From JACCYQ01 sp036675565 (GTDB lineage: Bacteria; Bacteroidota; Bacteroidia; Chitinophagales; Chitinophagaceae): a stretch of 52,484 bases of DNA. Every line of letters begins with the position of its first letter. The stretch's first letter is position 1. Positions 18,462 through 26,817 of this stretch are shown piece by piece. A program made the position numbers and the translations under genes. The notes beneath the pieces were generated by a model that worked only from the letters and a program-made list of their open reading frames with translations, was not told the DNA's origin and ran no database searches. The stretch covers positions 1-52,484 of the forward strand of contig JAKFER010000184.1 of the NCBI GenBank assembly GCA_036675565.1, given 5' to 3'.

Positions 18462-18687
18462 AAACGTTGGTTTAGAAAATGCGAGTTTAGTTTTAAGTCA
18501 ATGCTAACTGGTTAACTGGTTACCACGGATTTGTTTGACGTTTAAAGAGGTTGTAGCGGATGCTGTTCCTAAATTTAATTTATTAAAATGATTAAAAAAC
18601 TATTGTTTACAAAAAATTGATTTAATATTCCCCGACTTACAAACCCTTTGCTGACCTGCTTATCAGCATCTCATCTAAATAAAATAC

Positions 18688-18717
18688 AAAGGCCCACCAT
18701 AAATGGCAGGCCTTTTT
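18688..18717. terminator. Hairpin terminator in the 280-base gap before the M16 gene's stop
   Basis: AAAGGCC (18688-18694) pairs with GGCCTTT (18709-18715), and an inner CCAT/ATGG stem closes on AA. A T run follows on the plus strand and an AT-rich tail on the minus strand. It lies just downstream of the M16 protease stop, so it probably ends that minus-strand transcript. I see no gene in the rest of 18462-18741. Confidence 0.75.
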
Positions 18718-18741
18718 TGATCAGTTACGTTTTTTTAAATT

Positions 18742-21594
18742 TTAAAATCCTTTTGCTTGTATTGGTTTACCATCTGCATCCAGCTCTATGATTTCATAAC
18801 CCATTTTTTCAAGTGCAGGCAAAATCTTTGCCTTGTCTCCCACCAATAAAATATTCATTTTGCCGGGGTTTAGCCACTGTTGAGCAATAGCATCAACCTG
18901 CGATTTTGTTAAGTTATTCAAGATCCTGTTTTGTTGCTCAACAAAATCATCGGGTAAATCATATTCAAGAATGTTTGAAATAAAACCAGCTTTTTGAAAA
19001 CCGGTTTCATAGCGCAGTGCATCACGCTGACCAATAGCGCTTTTCATAAAAGTTAATTCGTCCTCGGAAATACCTTTCTGGCTAAAGTTGGTTAATTCAT
19101 TCATAACCTGGACCAGGGCACTATCAGTTGCATCGGCACGGATACCAGAAGAAAATACAAATTCACCGGTGTGTTTATCTCCACTGAAACCACTGCGTGC
19201 ACCATAAGTCCATCCTTTATCTTCTCTTAAATTAATATTTAAACGACTGTTGAAAGCGCCACCCAAATTGTAATTCATCAATCCTGCTTTGTAATAATCA
19301 CCGGTAGCATCGTATTTTAAATTGGTTAAATAACCAACCCTGAATTCGGTTTGTGCTGCCTTTGGAACATCAACCAGGAAGATCTTTGTTTTATCAACGT
19401 CTGTATTCACCGTTACTTGGGGAACACTGATTGGTTTGTTTGGAAGCTTTTGCAGAAATGCCAGTTTAGGCATGATCTCCGCTTCACTGATATCCCCTAC
19501 AACAACCACTTTAGCCCCTTGTGATGTAAGGTTGTTGTCATAATAAGTTTGAATATCCTGTAGCGTAAATGCTTTTACTGTTTCTTCTGTACCATTCTGG
19601 CTGATACCTAAAATATGATTATGTCCATAATTTACTTTATTAAAAACGGCATTGGCAACTGAGGAAGGTTGTGATTTTTGTTGCTTAAAACTTTCCACTA
19701 CCTGGGATTGTATGCGTTTAAAATCATCCTCCTTAAACAGGGGTTGCAGCATTCTTTCTTCCAAAAGTGCAAGCGTAGCGTCTATATTCTTAGTAAGGGA
19801 TTGAACACTAAAAGTAATATCGTCCAAACCGCTTCTAACACTGATCGAACTTCCTAACTTTTGAAGTTCTTTACTGAAATCTTCGGCTGAACGTTTGCGG
19901 GTATCTTCATTCATCATATTGGCGAATAAAGAAGATAGTCCTGCTTTTGAAAGATCATTTGCCTGCATCAGGTGTCCTCCTGGAAGAGAAATAGAAAGTG
20001 TCACTGTCGGCAACTCGGTATTTTCTGCACCTATAATTTTAATACCGTTAGGCATTTCTCTTTTCCAAAAATCAGGAACTTTTACAACCGGGTTTGGTCC
20101 ATTACCCGGAATCACACTGCGGTCAAAATTATCTTTTGCTTTATTGTATTTCAAACCTGCGTAACCATAATCAACCGGTTGATAACCCGATTGGTCAATG
20201 TTGTAATTGTTTGGACCAACAGCCATGGCTTCTTGTCCTTTTGTTAATACACTCACTACAACCGGGTGTTTGAATTTAATGTAATGATTATACACACGCA
20301 TTACATCCTGCTTGGTTACAGAACGATACATGGTCAGCAATTTGCCGATCATGTTCGGATTACCCGCAAAGGTTTCAAAAGCTGCCAGCTGGGAAACCTT
20401 ACCAGAAACACTTTGCAAACGATTAATATACTGCGCTTCGATACCACCTTTAAATTTTTCAATGTCTTCATCCAGAACACCACGTGCTTCAAAGCTGTCC
20501 AATGCATGATTTAAATATGCATACATGGATGGCAATGATTTACCTGGAAAAGGAACGATGGTAAATGATATTTCCCCGGAAAGTTCAGAATTACTGCTGT
20601 TAACAGAAGCTTGTAATGCAAGTTGTTTTTTTACCAGTTGCTGGTAAAGAACAGAATTGTTTCCTTGTCCAAGTATCTGGGCAAGGCAATCAAGTGCGGC
20701 CATATCAGGATGATAACTTGCTACACCGGGATAAGTTTTCATCATCAATGGAATGCGGGCATAATTGTCAACATAGGAAACAAAACGATGGCTGTCCAGT
20801 TGCGGAACCATTTCCGGCATGTCTTCCACTTTAGGTCCGCGGGGAATACTTCCGAAATATTTTTCAACCAGTTTAATTACTTCTTTTGGTTTTACATCGC
20901 CTCCTATAGTTAATGTTGCATTATTAGGACCATACCAGCGCAGGAAAAAGTTTTTCAAATCATCCACATTGCTGCGATCCAAATCCACCAGGTAACCAAT
21001 AGTAGACCATGAGTAAGGATGGCCGTATGGGTATAAATTTTTCCCAAGCGTTTCGTAAAGTAATCCGTAAGGAGCGTTGTCAACTCTTTGCCCACGTTCA
21101 TTTTTCACCGTGGATCTTTGAACTTCAAATTTTTGTTGTGTAACAGCATCCAGTAAAAAGCCCATACGGTCAGCTTCCAGCCATAACATTTTTTCAAGTT
21201 GATTACTCGGAACTGTTTCAAAATAATTTGTCCGGTCACGATTAGTAGTTCCGTTTAATGTACCACCACTTTCTGTAACCAGTTTAAAGTGTTGTTCATC
21301 GGCAACATTATCACTTCCCTGGAACATCATATGTTCAAAAAAATGGGCGAAGCCCGATTTGCCAATTTCTTCTCTTGCAGAGCCAACGTGATATGTAACA
21401 TCCACATGAACCACCGGGTCGCTGTGATCTTCATGCACAATCACTGTAAGACCATTGGGTAATACATACTTTTCATACGGGATAACCAGTTCATCACCTT
21501 TTTTCGTAACTTTTTCAACCAGCCGGGTTTGGGCATTTATAAAAACACCAAAGCAAAGTGTAAACCCTGCCAGCATGAGGAATTTTCTTTTCAT
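18742..21594 (-). CDS. M16-family zinc metallopeptidase, secreted (pitrilysin type)
   Basis: This 950-residue exported protease has two tandem M16 halves. It has a signal peptide (MLAGFTLCFGVFINAQ, cleaved near residue 21). The catalytic motif HFFEH (84-88) is the inverted HxxEH zinc site in the first half. The second half (from about residue 510, WKREMPNGIKIIGAENTELP) lacks HxxEH, as in other two-domain members where it only forms the chamber wall. The peptide-bond target is unknown; such proteins are thought to degrade small peptides in the periplasm or on the surface. Length is normal for the family. The start ATG at 21592-21594 lies inside one copy of a 12-base direct repeat (see regulatory entry). 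It is monocistronic, with a terminator behind it. Confidence 0.93.
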   Translation of the reverse strand: MKRKFLMLAGFTLCFGVFINAQTRLVEKVTKKGDELVIPYEKYVLPNGLTVIVHEDHSDPVVHVDVTYHVGSAREEIGKSGFAHFFEHMMFQGSDNVADEQHFKLVTESGGTLNGTTNRDRTNYFETVPSNQLEKMLWLEADRMGFLLDAVTQQKFEVQRSTVKNERGQRVDNAPYGLLYETLGKNLYPYGHPYSWSTIGYLVDLDRSNVDDLKNFFLRWYGPNNATLTIGGDVKPKEVIKLVEKYFGSIPRGPKVEDMPEMVPQLDSHRFVSYVDNYARIPLMMKTYPGVASYHPDMAALDCLAQILGQGNNSVLYQQLVKKQLALQASVNSSNSELSGEISFTIVPFPGKSLPSMYAYLNHALDSFEARGVLDEDIEKFKGGIEAQYINRLQSVSGKVSQLAAFETFAGNPNMIGKLLTMYRSVTKQDVMRVYNHYIKFKHPVVVSVLTKGQEAMAVGPNNYNIDQSGYQPVDYGYAGLKYNKAKDNFDRSVIPGNGPNPVVKVPDFWKREMPNGIKIIGAENTELPTVTLSISLPGGHLMQANDLSKAGLSSLFANMMNEDTRKRSAEDFSKELQKLGSSISVRSGLDDITFSVQSLTKNIDATLALLEERMLQPLFKEDDFKRIQSQVVESFKQQKSQPSSVANAVFNKVNYGHNHILGISQNGTEETVKAFTLQDIQTYYDNNLTSQGAKVVVVGDISEAEIMPKLAFLQKLPNKPISVPQVTVNTDVDKTKIFLVDVPKAAQTEFRVGYLTNLKYDATGDYYKAGLMNYNLGGAFNSRLNINLREDKGWTYGARSGFSGDKHTGEFVFSSGIRADATDSALVQVMNELTNFSQKGISEDELTFMKSAIGQRDALRYETGFQKAGFISNILEYDLPDDFVEQQNRILNNLTKSQVDAIAQQWLNPGKMNILLVGDKAKILPALEKMGYEIIELDADGKPIQAKGF

Positions 21595-21688
21595 ATGTTT
21601 CTTTTTATTTTTTTTTAGCCATATGAAATTCGCCTATAAATCAACCCACTTGGGTGATAAGCATCATTATGGCTCATTTCATATGTTT
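21589..21688. repeat. CATATG-centred direct and inverted repeats upstream of the M16 gene
   Basis: TTTCATATGTTT occurs at 21589-21600 (over the start codon of the minus-strand M16 gene) and again at 21677-21688. CATATGAAAT (21620-21629) is the inverted counterpart of ATTTCATATG (21676-21685). The clustering in the divergent gap suggests binding sites for a regulator, but AT-rich CATATG motifs can recur by chance. Confidence 0.35.
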
Positions 21689-21808
21689 AATCATTGTTTT
21701 TTTGAGGAAAGTAAATGTAACGAAATACAGGCTTAACACCTCAACCGCACATCAATTATGCTATAGATATAAATACTTTTCTCATTTAACTTTAATAAAA
21801 AAAAGATC

Positions 21809-22612
21809 ATGGAAGTAATACAAAGATCAAATCACGAAATTGATTATCATATTTATGGTGAAGAAATGCAGTGTGTGGAAGTAGAACTGGATCCGCAGGA
21901 AACGGCTATTGCAGAAGCCGGTAGTTTTATGTTTATGGAAGATGGCGTGCAAATGCAAACCATTTTTGGAGATGGATCAGGACAACAAAAAGGAATACTG
22001 GGCAAATTATGGTCGGCAGGTAAAAGGGTGCTTACAGGTGAAAGCCTTTTTATGACTGCTTATACAAACCTGAGTCATGGTAAAAAGAAAGTAACATTTG
22101 CTTCGCCTTATCCTGGCAAAATCATTCCCATGGACCTGTTGCAATTGGGAGGAAAGATGATTTGCCAGAAGGATTCTTTTTTATGCGCTGCAAAGGGAGT
22201 AAATATTGGTATTGAGTTTCAGCGCAAACTGGGTACGGGCCTTTTTGGTGGTGAAGGTTTTATCATGCAAAAACTGGAAGGCGATGGATTGGCGTTTGTA
22301 CATGCGGGTGGTTATGTAATGGAAAAAACATTGGTACCGGGCGAAGTATTGAAAATAGATACTGGTTGTATCGTAGCATTTACACCTTCCTGCGATTATG
22401 ATATCCAGTTTATCGGGGGTATAAAAAATTCCATTTTTGGTGGCGAAGGATTATTCTTTGCAACACTTCGTGGGCCTGGCAGGGTATGGTTGCAGTCATT
22501 ACCTATCAGCAGGCTGGCTTCCCGTGTACTAACATATGCAACAACCAACCGCAAAGAGGAAGGAAGTATTCTTGGAGGTTTAGGTAATTTATTGGATGGT
22601 GATGGCAGGTAG
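21809..22612 (+). CDS. AIM24 family protein (TIGR00266 type)
   Basis: This 267-residue protein is of the AIM24/TIGR00266 beta-sandwich family. Characteristic segments are MQCVEVELDPQETAIAEAGSF near the start, GGKMICQKDSFLCAAKGVNI (about 111-130) and GGEGLFFATLRGPGRVWLQSLP (about 211-232). Function is not settled in bacteria; the mitochondrial relative is needed for inner-membrane organisation. No signal peptide is seen, so it is cytosolic or peripheral. The tail GGLGNLLDGDGR is glycine-rich. It stands alone, 92 bases before korA on the same strand, and an inverted repeat in that gap may separate or regulate the two. Start ATG at 21809 follows an A-rich leader. Confidence 0.88.
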   Translation: MEVIQRSNHEIDYHIYGEEMQCVEVELDPQETAIAEAGSFMFMEDGVQMQTIFGDGSGQQKGILGKLWSAGKRVLTGESLFMTAYTNLSHGKKKVTFASPYPGKIIPMDLLQLGGKMICQKDSFLCAAKGVNIGIEFQRKLGTGLFGGEGFIMQKLEGDGLAFVHAGGYVMEKTLVPGEVLKIDTGCIVAFTPSCDYDIQFIGGIKNSIFGGEGLFFATLRGPGRVWLQSLPISRLASRVLTYATTNRKEEGSILGGLGNLLDGDGR

Positions 22613-22635
22613 AAAAAATGATTTAACTTTTGCCA

Positions 22636-22666
22636 TTCCTGTTTTTACCTTTTGCATAAACAGGAA
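22636..22666. promoter_or_regulatory. 9-bp inverted repeat between the AIM24 gene and korA
   Basis: TTCCTGTTT (22636-22644) and AAACAGGAA (22658-22666) are exact reverse complements with a 13-base loop. It ends 14 bases before the korA -7 box. No T run follows, so it may be an operator or a leader hairpin rather than a terminator. Confidence 0.4.
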
Positions 22667-22680
22667 GGCTGTTAAGTACT

Positions 22681-22688
22681 TAATTTTG
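22681..22688 (+). promoter_or_regulatory. -7 promoter box of korA
   Basis: TAATTTTG exactly matches TAnnTTTG and lies 16 bases before the korA ATG (22705). A -33 TTTG at the usual spacing is not obvious. Confidence 0.45.
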
Positions 22689-22704
22689 CATATTAAATAT
22701 TAAA

Positions 22705-24561
22705 ATGAGAACTCAGGAAGTATTAAAAGACGTTGTAATAAAATTTGCTGGCGATAGTGGAGATGGAATGCAGTTAACAGGCAGCCAGTTTACCAATAAT
22801 ACCGCATTACTTGGAATTGACCTGGCAACTTTTCCCGATTTTCCTGCAGAGATCCGGGCACCGCAAGGCACATTACCAGGCGTAAGTGGATACCAGCTGC
22901 GATTTAGCAGTAATCCCGTTTTTACGCCGGGTGATAGTTGCGACCTGTTGGTGGCAATGAATGCCGCAGCATTAAAATCCAATTTGAAAAGCCTGAAAAA
23001 AGGAGGGAAGATCATTGCTAATACCGATGGTTTTGACAGCAAAAATCTGCGGTTAGCAAATTATCCCGATGGGGTAAACCCGCTGGAAGATAATAGCCTG
23101 GAAGGTTATGAGGTGATTCCGATGGATATAACCCGCATGACCCGTGAGGCGTTAAAAGATTTTACATTAGGCATCAAAGAAAAAGACCGGGCAAAAAATA
23201 TGTTCGTACTTGGTTTTTTATATTGGATGTATAATCGCGATATGGAAAACACCACCAAATTTTTGAAAGAAAAGTTTGGAAAAAAAGACGAAATATTAAA
23301 CAGCAATATCAAGGCTTTGCAGGCGGGATATAATTTTGGTGATACAACGGAAACTTTTACTACCCAGTATAAAGTAGAGAAAGCAAAAATGCAGGCCGGT
23401 GATTACCGGTCAATAATGGGTAACCAGGCTTTGTCCTATGGATTAATTGCCGCATCACAAATGAGTGGTCTCCCCATTTTCCTGGGTTCTTATCCTATCA
23501 CACCTGCTTCAGATATTTTACATGAATTAAGCCGGCATAAGAATTTTGGCATTCGTACTTTCCAGGCAGAAGATGAAATTGCCGGAATTTGTGCGGCTAT
23601 TGGTGCCAGTTATGGCGGACAGTTGGGCGTTACTACAACATCTGGTCCGGGTATGGCATTAAAAGCTGAAGCTATGGGCCTTGCAGTAATGCTTGAAATT
23701 CCTTTACTCATCTGCGATATTCAACGTGGTGGTCCATCAACTGGTTTGCCTACAAAAACTGAACAGAGTGATTTATTGCAGGCATATTATGGCCGCAATG
23801 GTGAATGCCCCATGCCGGTGATTTCTGCATCCACTCCATCTGATTGTTTTGCGGCTGTTTATGAAGCCGTTCGGATTGCGGTAACTCATATGACACCGGT
23901 GATATTTTTGAGCGATGGTTATATAGCAAACGGAGCCGAACCCTGGCGTTACCCTAAGAAGGATGATTTGCCACCCATACATGTGCAATTCAAAACTGAG
24001 TTGGGACATGGTGAAGAAAAATTGCAACCATATTTAAGAGATGAAAAACTGGCAAGGCCATGGGCCATCCCGGGAACAAAAGGTTTGGAACACCGGATTG
24101 GTGGTATTGAAAAAGAAAATATTACCGGTAACATCAGTTACGATCCTGCCAACCACCAGTTGATGGTTAAACTTCGCCAGGAGAAAGTAGACAAGATTGC
24201 AGATTACATTCCACTTCAGGAAATCGATAATGGTCCCGAAGAAGGCAAAATTTTAGTTTTAGGTTGGGGATCTACTTTTGGCGCTATCAAATCTGCAGTG
24301 AATGAACTGGTCAATGAAGGTCACGCCGTTTCGCATGCACATCTGCGTTATTTAAGACCGTTCCCCAAAAACCTGGGCGATATTTTAAAGAAATTTGATA
24401 AGGTGTTAATTCCTGAAATCAATAACGGCCAATTAATTAAGATCATACGCGATCAATATATGGTTGATGCCATTGGGTATAATAAAATAATGGGTATTCC
24501 TATTACCAGTACGGAAATGATTGAAGAGATCAAAGAATTGTTGCGAACGCTGGAAGATTAA
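22705..24561 (+). CDS. korA: 2-oxoacid:ferredoxin oxidoreductase, fused gamma-alpha subunit (KorA type)
   Basis: This 618-residue subunit fuses the gamma domain (VIKFAGDSGDGMQLTGSQF, start) to the alpha domain (GSYPITPASDILHEL, about 261-275; GGPSTGLPTKTEQSDL, about 343-358) of the thiamine-dependent 2-oxoglutarate:ferredoxin oxidoreductase family. The enzyme converts 2-oxoglutarate and CoA to succinyl-CoA and reduced ferredoxin. It works only with a beta subunit that holds the thiamine site and Fe-S cluster. That gene is usually next to it; here no korB lies on either side. The following gene is convergent and its stop overlaps this stop by four bases. The beta partner must be encoded elsewhere, or this enzyme pairs with another subunit. 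Substrate preference (2-oxoglutarate rather than pyruvate) is inferred from overall family layout. Confidence 0.9.
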   Translation: MRTQEVLKDVVIKFAGDSGDGMQLTGSQFTNNTALLGIDLATFPDFPAEIRAPQGTLPGVSGYQLRFSSNPVFTPGDSCDLLVAMNAAALKSNLKSLKKGGKIIANTDGFDSKNLRLANYPDGVNPLEDNSLEGYEVIPMDITRMTREALKDFTLGIKEKDRAKNMFVLGFLYWMYNRDMENTTKFLKEKFGKKDEILNSNIKALQAGYNFGDTTETFTTQYKVEKAKMQAGDYRSIMGNQALSYGLIAASQMSGLPIFLGSYPITPASDILHELSRHKNFGIRTFQAEDEIAGICAAIGASYGGQLGVTTTSGPGMALKAEAMGLAVMLEIPLLICDIQRGGPSTGLPTKTEQSDLLQAYYGRNGECPMPVISASTPSDCFAAVYEAVRIAVTHMTPVIFLSDGYIANGAEPWRYPKKDDLPPIHVQFKTELGHGEEKLQPYLRDEKLARPWAIPGTKGLEHRIGGIEKENITGNISYDPANHQLMVKLRQEKVDKIADYIPLQEIDNGPEEGKILVLGWGSTFGAIKSAVNELVNEGHAVSHAHLRYLRPFPKNLGDILKKFDKVLIPEINNGQLIKIIRDQYMVDAIGYNKIMGIPITSTEMIEEIKELLRTLED

Positions 24562-26786
24562 TCAACTATATCTTTTATAGTGCCACTCACTTTTTCAAGA
24601 TCGGCAGTCATGTGGTAGATGAAGTTATACTGGTTTACTACTGATTTCATTTTAATCAAAAGCCTGGGTGTTTCCGTTTCCACCTGGCCGGCTTCCAGTT
24701 CCATTTTTCTTTTTCCCATCAGTTCTTCTGCCTGTTGATTTAATAATTTTAATGAACGATTGGGATTTGGATCTTCTCCTTCATATTTTTTATGACTTAA
24801 ACGGGCCATAGCTTTTTCAAAATTCCGGTTGATGTCGAGCACCAGGTTGTCCAGCACATCTTTTTTTAATTGATATTGGTAATCCTGTAATTGCTGCGTA
24901 AGGGAGGCAATATGAGAAATCAGGATGTGGTTTAAAACAATGAACTGGTGAATCTGTTGTAAACCAGGTTGCCGGTTTTTGGGCTCGGATAACATGCGGT
25001 TAAAGGTTCCCGTTAGATTTGACAGCGCAACCAGTGCATTTTTACGGACTTTGGTTAAAGACCCTTGGTTGCTTTCAAGCATAGGTTGCGGTTCGGCTAC
25101 TATCTTAAAATAATCCTGGTTTTGTTTTAGCATCTGCAGCATGATCTGCCTTATTTTTTGATGTTCCCAGGAAGGCAACAGCAGGAAACTGGCGGCAAAT
25201 GCAATTCCGGATCCTATGACAGTATCAACCAGTCGATCCAGCAAAACCGAACTGAAGTTGGAAGTGTATAAAAAATGCAGAAAGATGATTACGTAAGGCG
25301 TCATAAATACAACGCTCCAGAAATAATATGATTTCATCAGGATATTGCTGATGGCCATCAGGATCACGAGCAATATTAATAAAGCAGTAATATTTTTTAC
25401 CAAGATTAATATCAGCACACCCAAGAAAATTCCAACAATGGTTCCTTCAAGCCTGTCGACATTTCTTTGCTTGGTCAAACTGTATGCAGGTTTAAGAATG
25501 ATGATGATGGTAAGCAGGATCCAGTAACTATGCCCGATATTAAACGCTTCACCTATGAAATAACCAGCCAAAACGGCCAGCGATAGACGAAGTGAGTGAC
25601 GGAATATATCAGACTTTAAAGTAAGGTTGGCTAAAAAAAGTTTGGGCGAATAATCCTGTTGTGAAATAAAAGTTTCATGATCTACATCTGCCTTTTTCAA
25701 TTTGATGCCAGCGTCGAAACTGGTATATTGGTGCAAACGATTTATGCGTTCGGCAATGTCTTCAATATTGTTGATAATATTCCGCAAATAAATGAAGCCT
25801 TCGATATTATCCGGTTTCATAAATGAATGTCGCAGGGCATGCAGTTCTTCTTTTACTTCTTTGATCCGTATTTCCATTTGTTTATTAACCTGCGATGCTT
25901 CACCCAACTTCAATGCAATTCCTGCCTTTTCAAGTTCGGCAGACAACATCATGACCAGTTCTTTATAACGATCAAGTATACCCGTTTCATCAAAATATTT
26001 GTGCAGCATTTTATAATCCTGGTAACTGGTAGTAATTCTCTCAAACAATACATTTGCATCCAGGTAAATGACCATCAGTATACGACCGGTATGGGTGGAT
26101 TCTCGGGAAATACTGCGGGTTCTGAAGATCATATCGCCAACCAGTTCATGTGTTTCCTGTACTTTTATTTGGCTTTGAAACAATGTATTATAAACAGCAT
26201 CATGATCTTTTGTTTTATCATAAAAGAATGCCCTTGTTTCCAGGTAATGGGCCATGTTCTGCACCATTTCACCCAACATTTGTTTGGTCGCTTTGTATGG
26301 CTTGAATGAATAAAGGATCATGGTGAGCAACATATACCAAATGCCACCCGCCAGCAGGTATAGTGCGTTCCAAAGAATATCCATGCCATAATTCAACTCA
26401 AAAATGTTCAGGGTCATGGCTATAAGACCTGCAATGCCAATAGCATTAACACGACTTCCGTAAATGCCAAGCATGGAGAAAAGGAAGGACAGAATAAAAA
26501 GGACGACACCCAGTATATAAACAGAATGAGCGGCAAAACCAGTGATCAAGGCGGTAATAAATACCAATGCATTAGCTACTAATAAACCATTTCGTTGGTG
26601 TTGTATGGAACCAGGATTATCGGCGATGCCAACACTCAATGCACCAATAGCCATTACGATCCCTATGTCGAAAAAACCCAGGTAACTGAGAAAGAAGGCC
26701 GGGATAATAATACCGGCGGTTTTACGCAAACCTTCTGTTAACTGGTAACTGCCTATAAAATTTTTGTATGATTTCTGGTAATCCAT
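24558..26786 (-). CDS. FUSC-family inner membrane protein (YccS/YhfK-like)
   Basis: This 742-residue membrane protein has two blocks of hydrophobic helices (about 20-160 and 395-530), each followed by a long cytosolic helical region. This is the YccS/FUSC layout related to aromatic acid exporters. Clear segments are the N-terminal AIGALSVGIADNPGSIQHQRNGLL block and the central LSLAVLAGYFIGEAFNIGHSYWILLTIIIILKP-type block followed by RNVDRLEGTIVGIFLGV, the FUSC signature. Function is unproven; family members are suggested transporters. It starts 31 bases after the HD-PycTM gene stop on the same strand, so the two are probably one transcript. Its stop interleaves with that of korA. Confidence 0.88.
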   Translation of the reverse strand: MDYQKSYKNFIGSYQLTEGLRKTAGIIIPAFFLSYLGFFDIGIVMAIGALSVGIADNPGSIQHQRNGLLVANALVFITALITGFAAHSVYILGVVLFILSFLFSMLGIYGSRVNAIGIAGLIAMTLNIFELNYGMDILWNALYLLAGGIWYMLLTMILYSFKPYKATKQMLGEMVQNMAHYLETRAFFYDKTKDHDAVYNTLFQSQIKVQETHELVGDMIFRTRSISRESTHTGRILMVIYLDANVLFERITTSYQDYKMLHKYFDETGILDRYKELVMMLSAELEKAGIALKLGEASQVNKQMEIRIKEVKEELHALRHSFMKPDNIEGFIYLRNIINNIEDIAERINRLHQYTSFDAGIKLKKADVDHETFISQQDYSPKLFLANLTLKSDIFRHSLRLSLAVLAGYFIGEAFNIGHSYWILLTIIIILKPAYSLTKQRNVDRLEGTIVGIFLGVLILILVKNITALLILLVILMAISNILMKSYYFWSVVFMTPYVIIFLHFLYTSNFSSVLLDRLVDTVIGSGIAFAASFLLLPSWEHQKIRQIMLQMLKQNQDYFKIVAEPQPMLESNQGSLTKVRKNALVALSNLTGTFNRMLSEPKNRQPGLQQIHQFIVLNHILISHIASLTQQLQDYQYQLKKDVLDNLVLDINRNFEKAMARLSHKKYEGEDPNPNRSLKLLNQQAEELMGKRKMELEAGQVETETPRLLIKMKSVVNQYNFIYHMTADLEKVSGTIKDIVD

Positions 26787-26817
26787 CCGCCAGATTGGAA
26801 GGTAAGATTATTGGCGG

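Noticed and set aside
21644..21655. ACCCACTTGGGT palindrome
   Set aside because: Arms of five bases only; expected by chance at this length.
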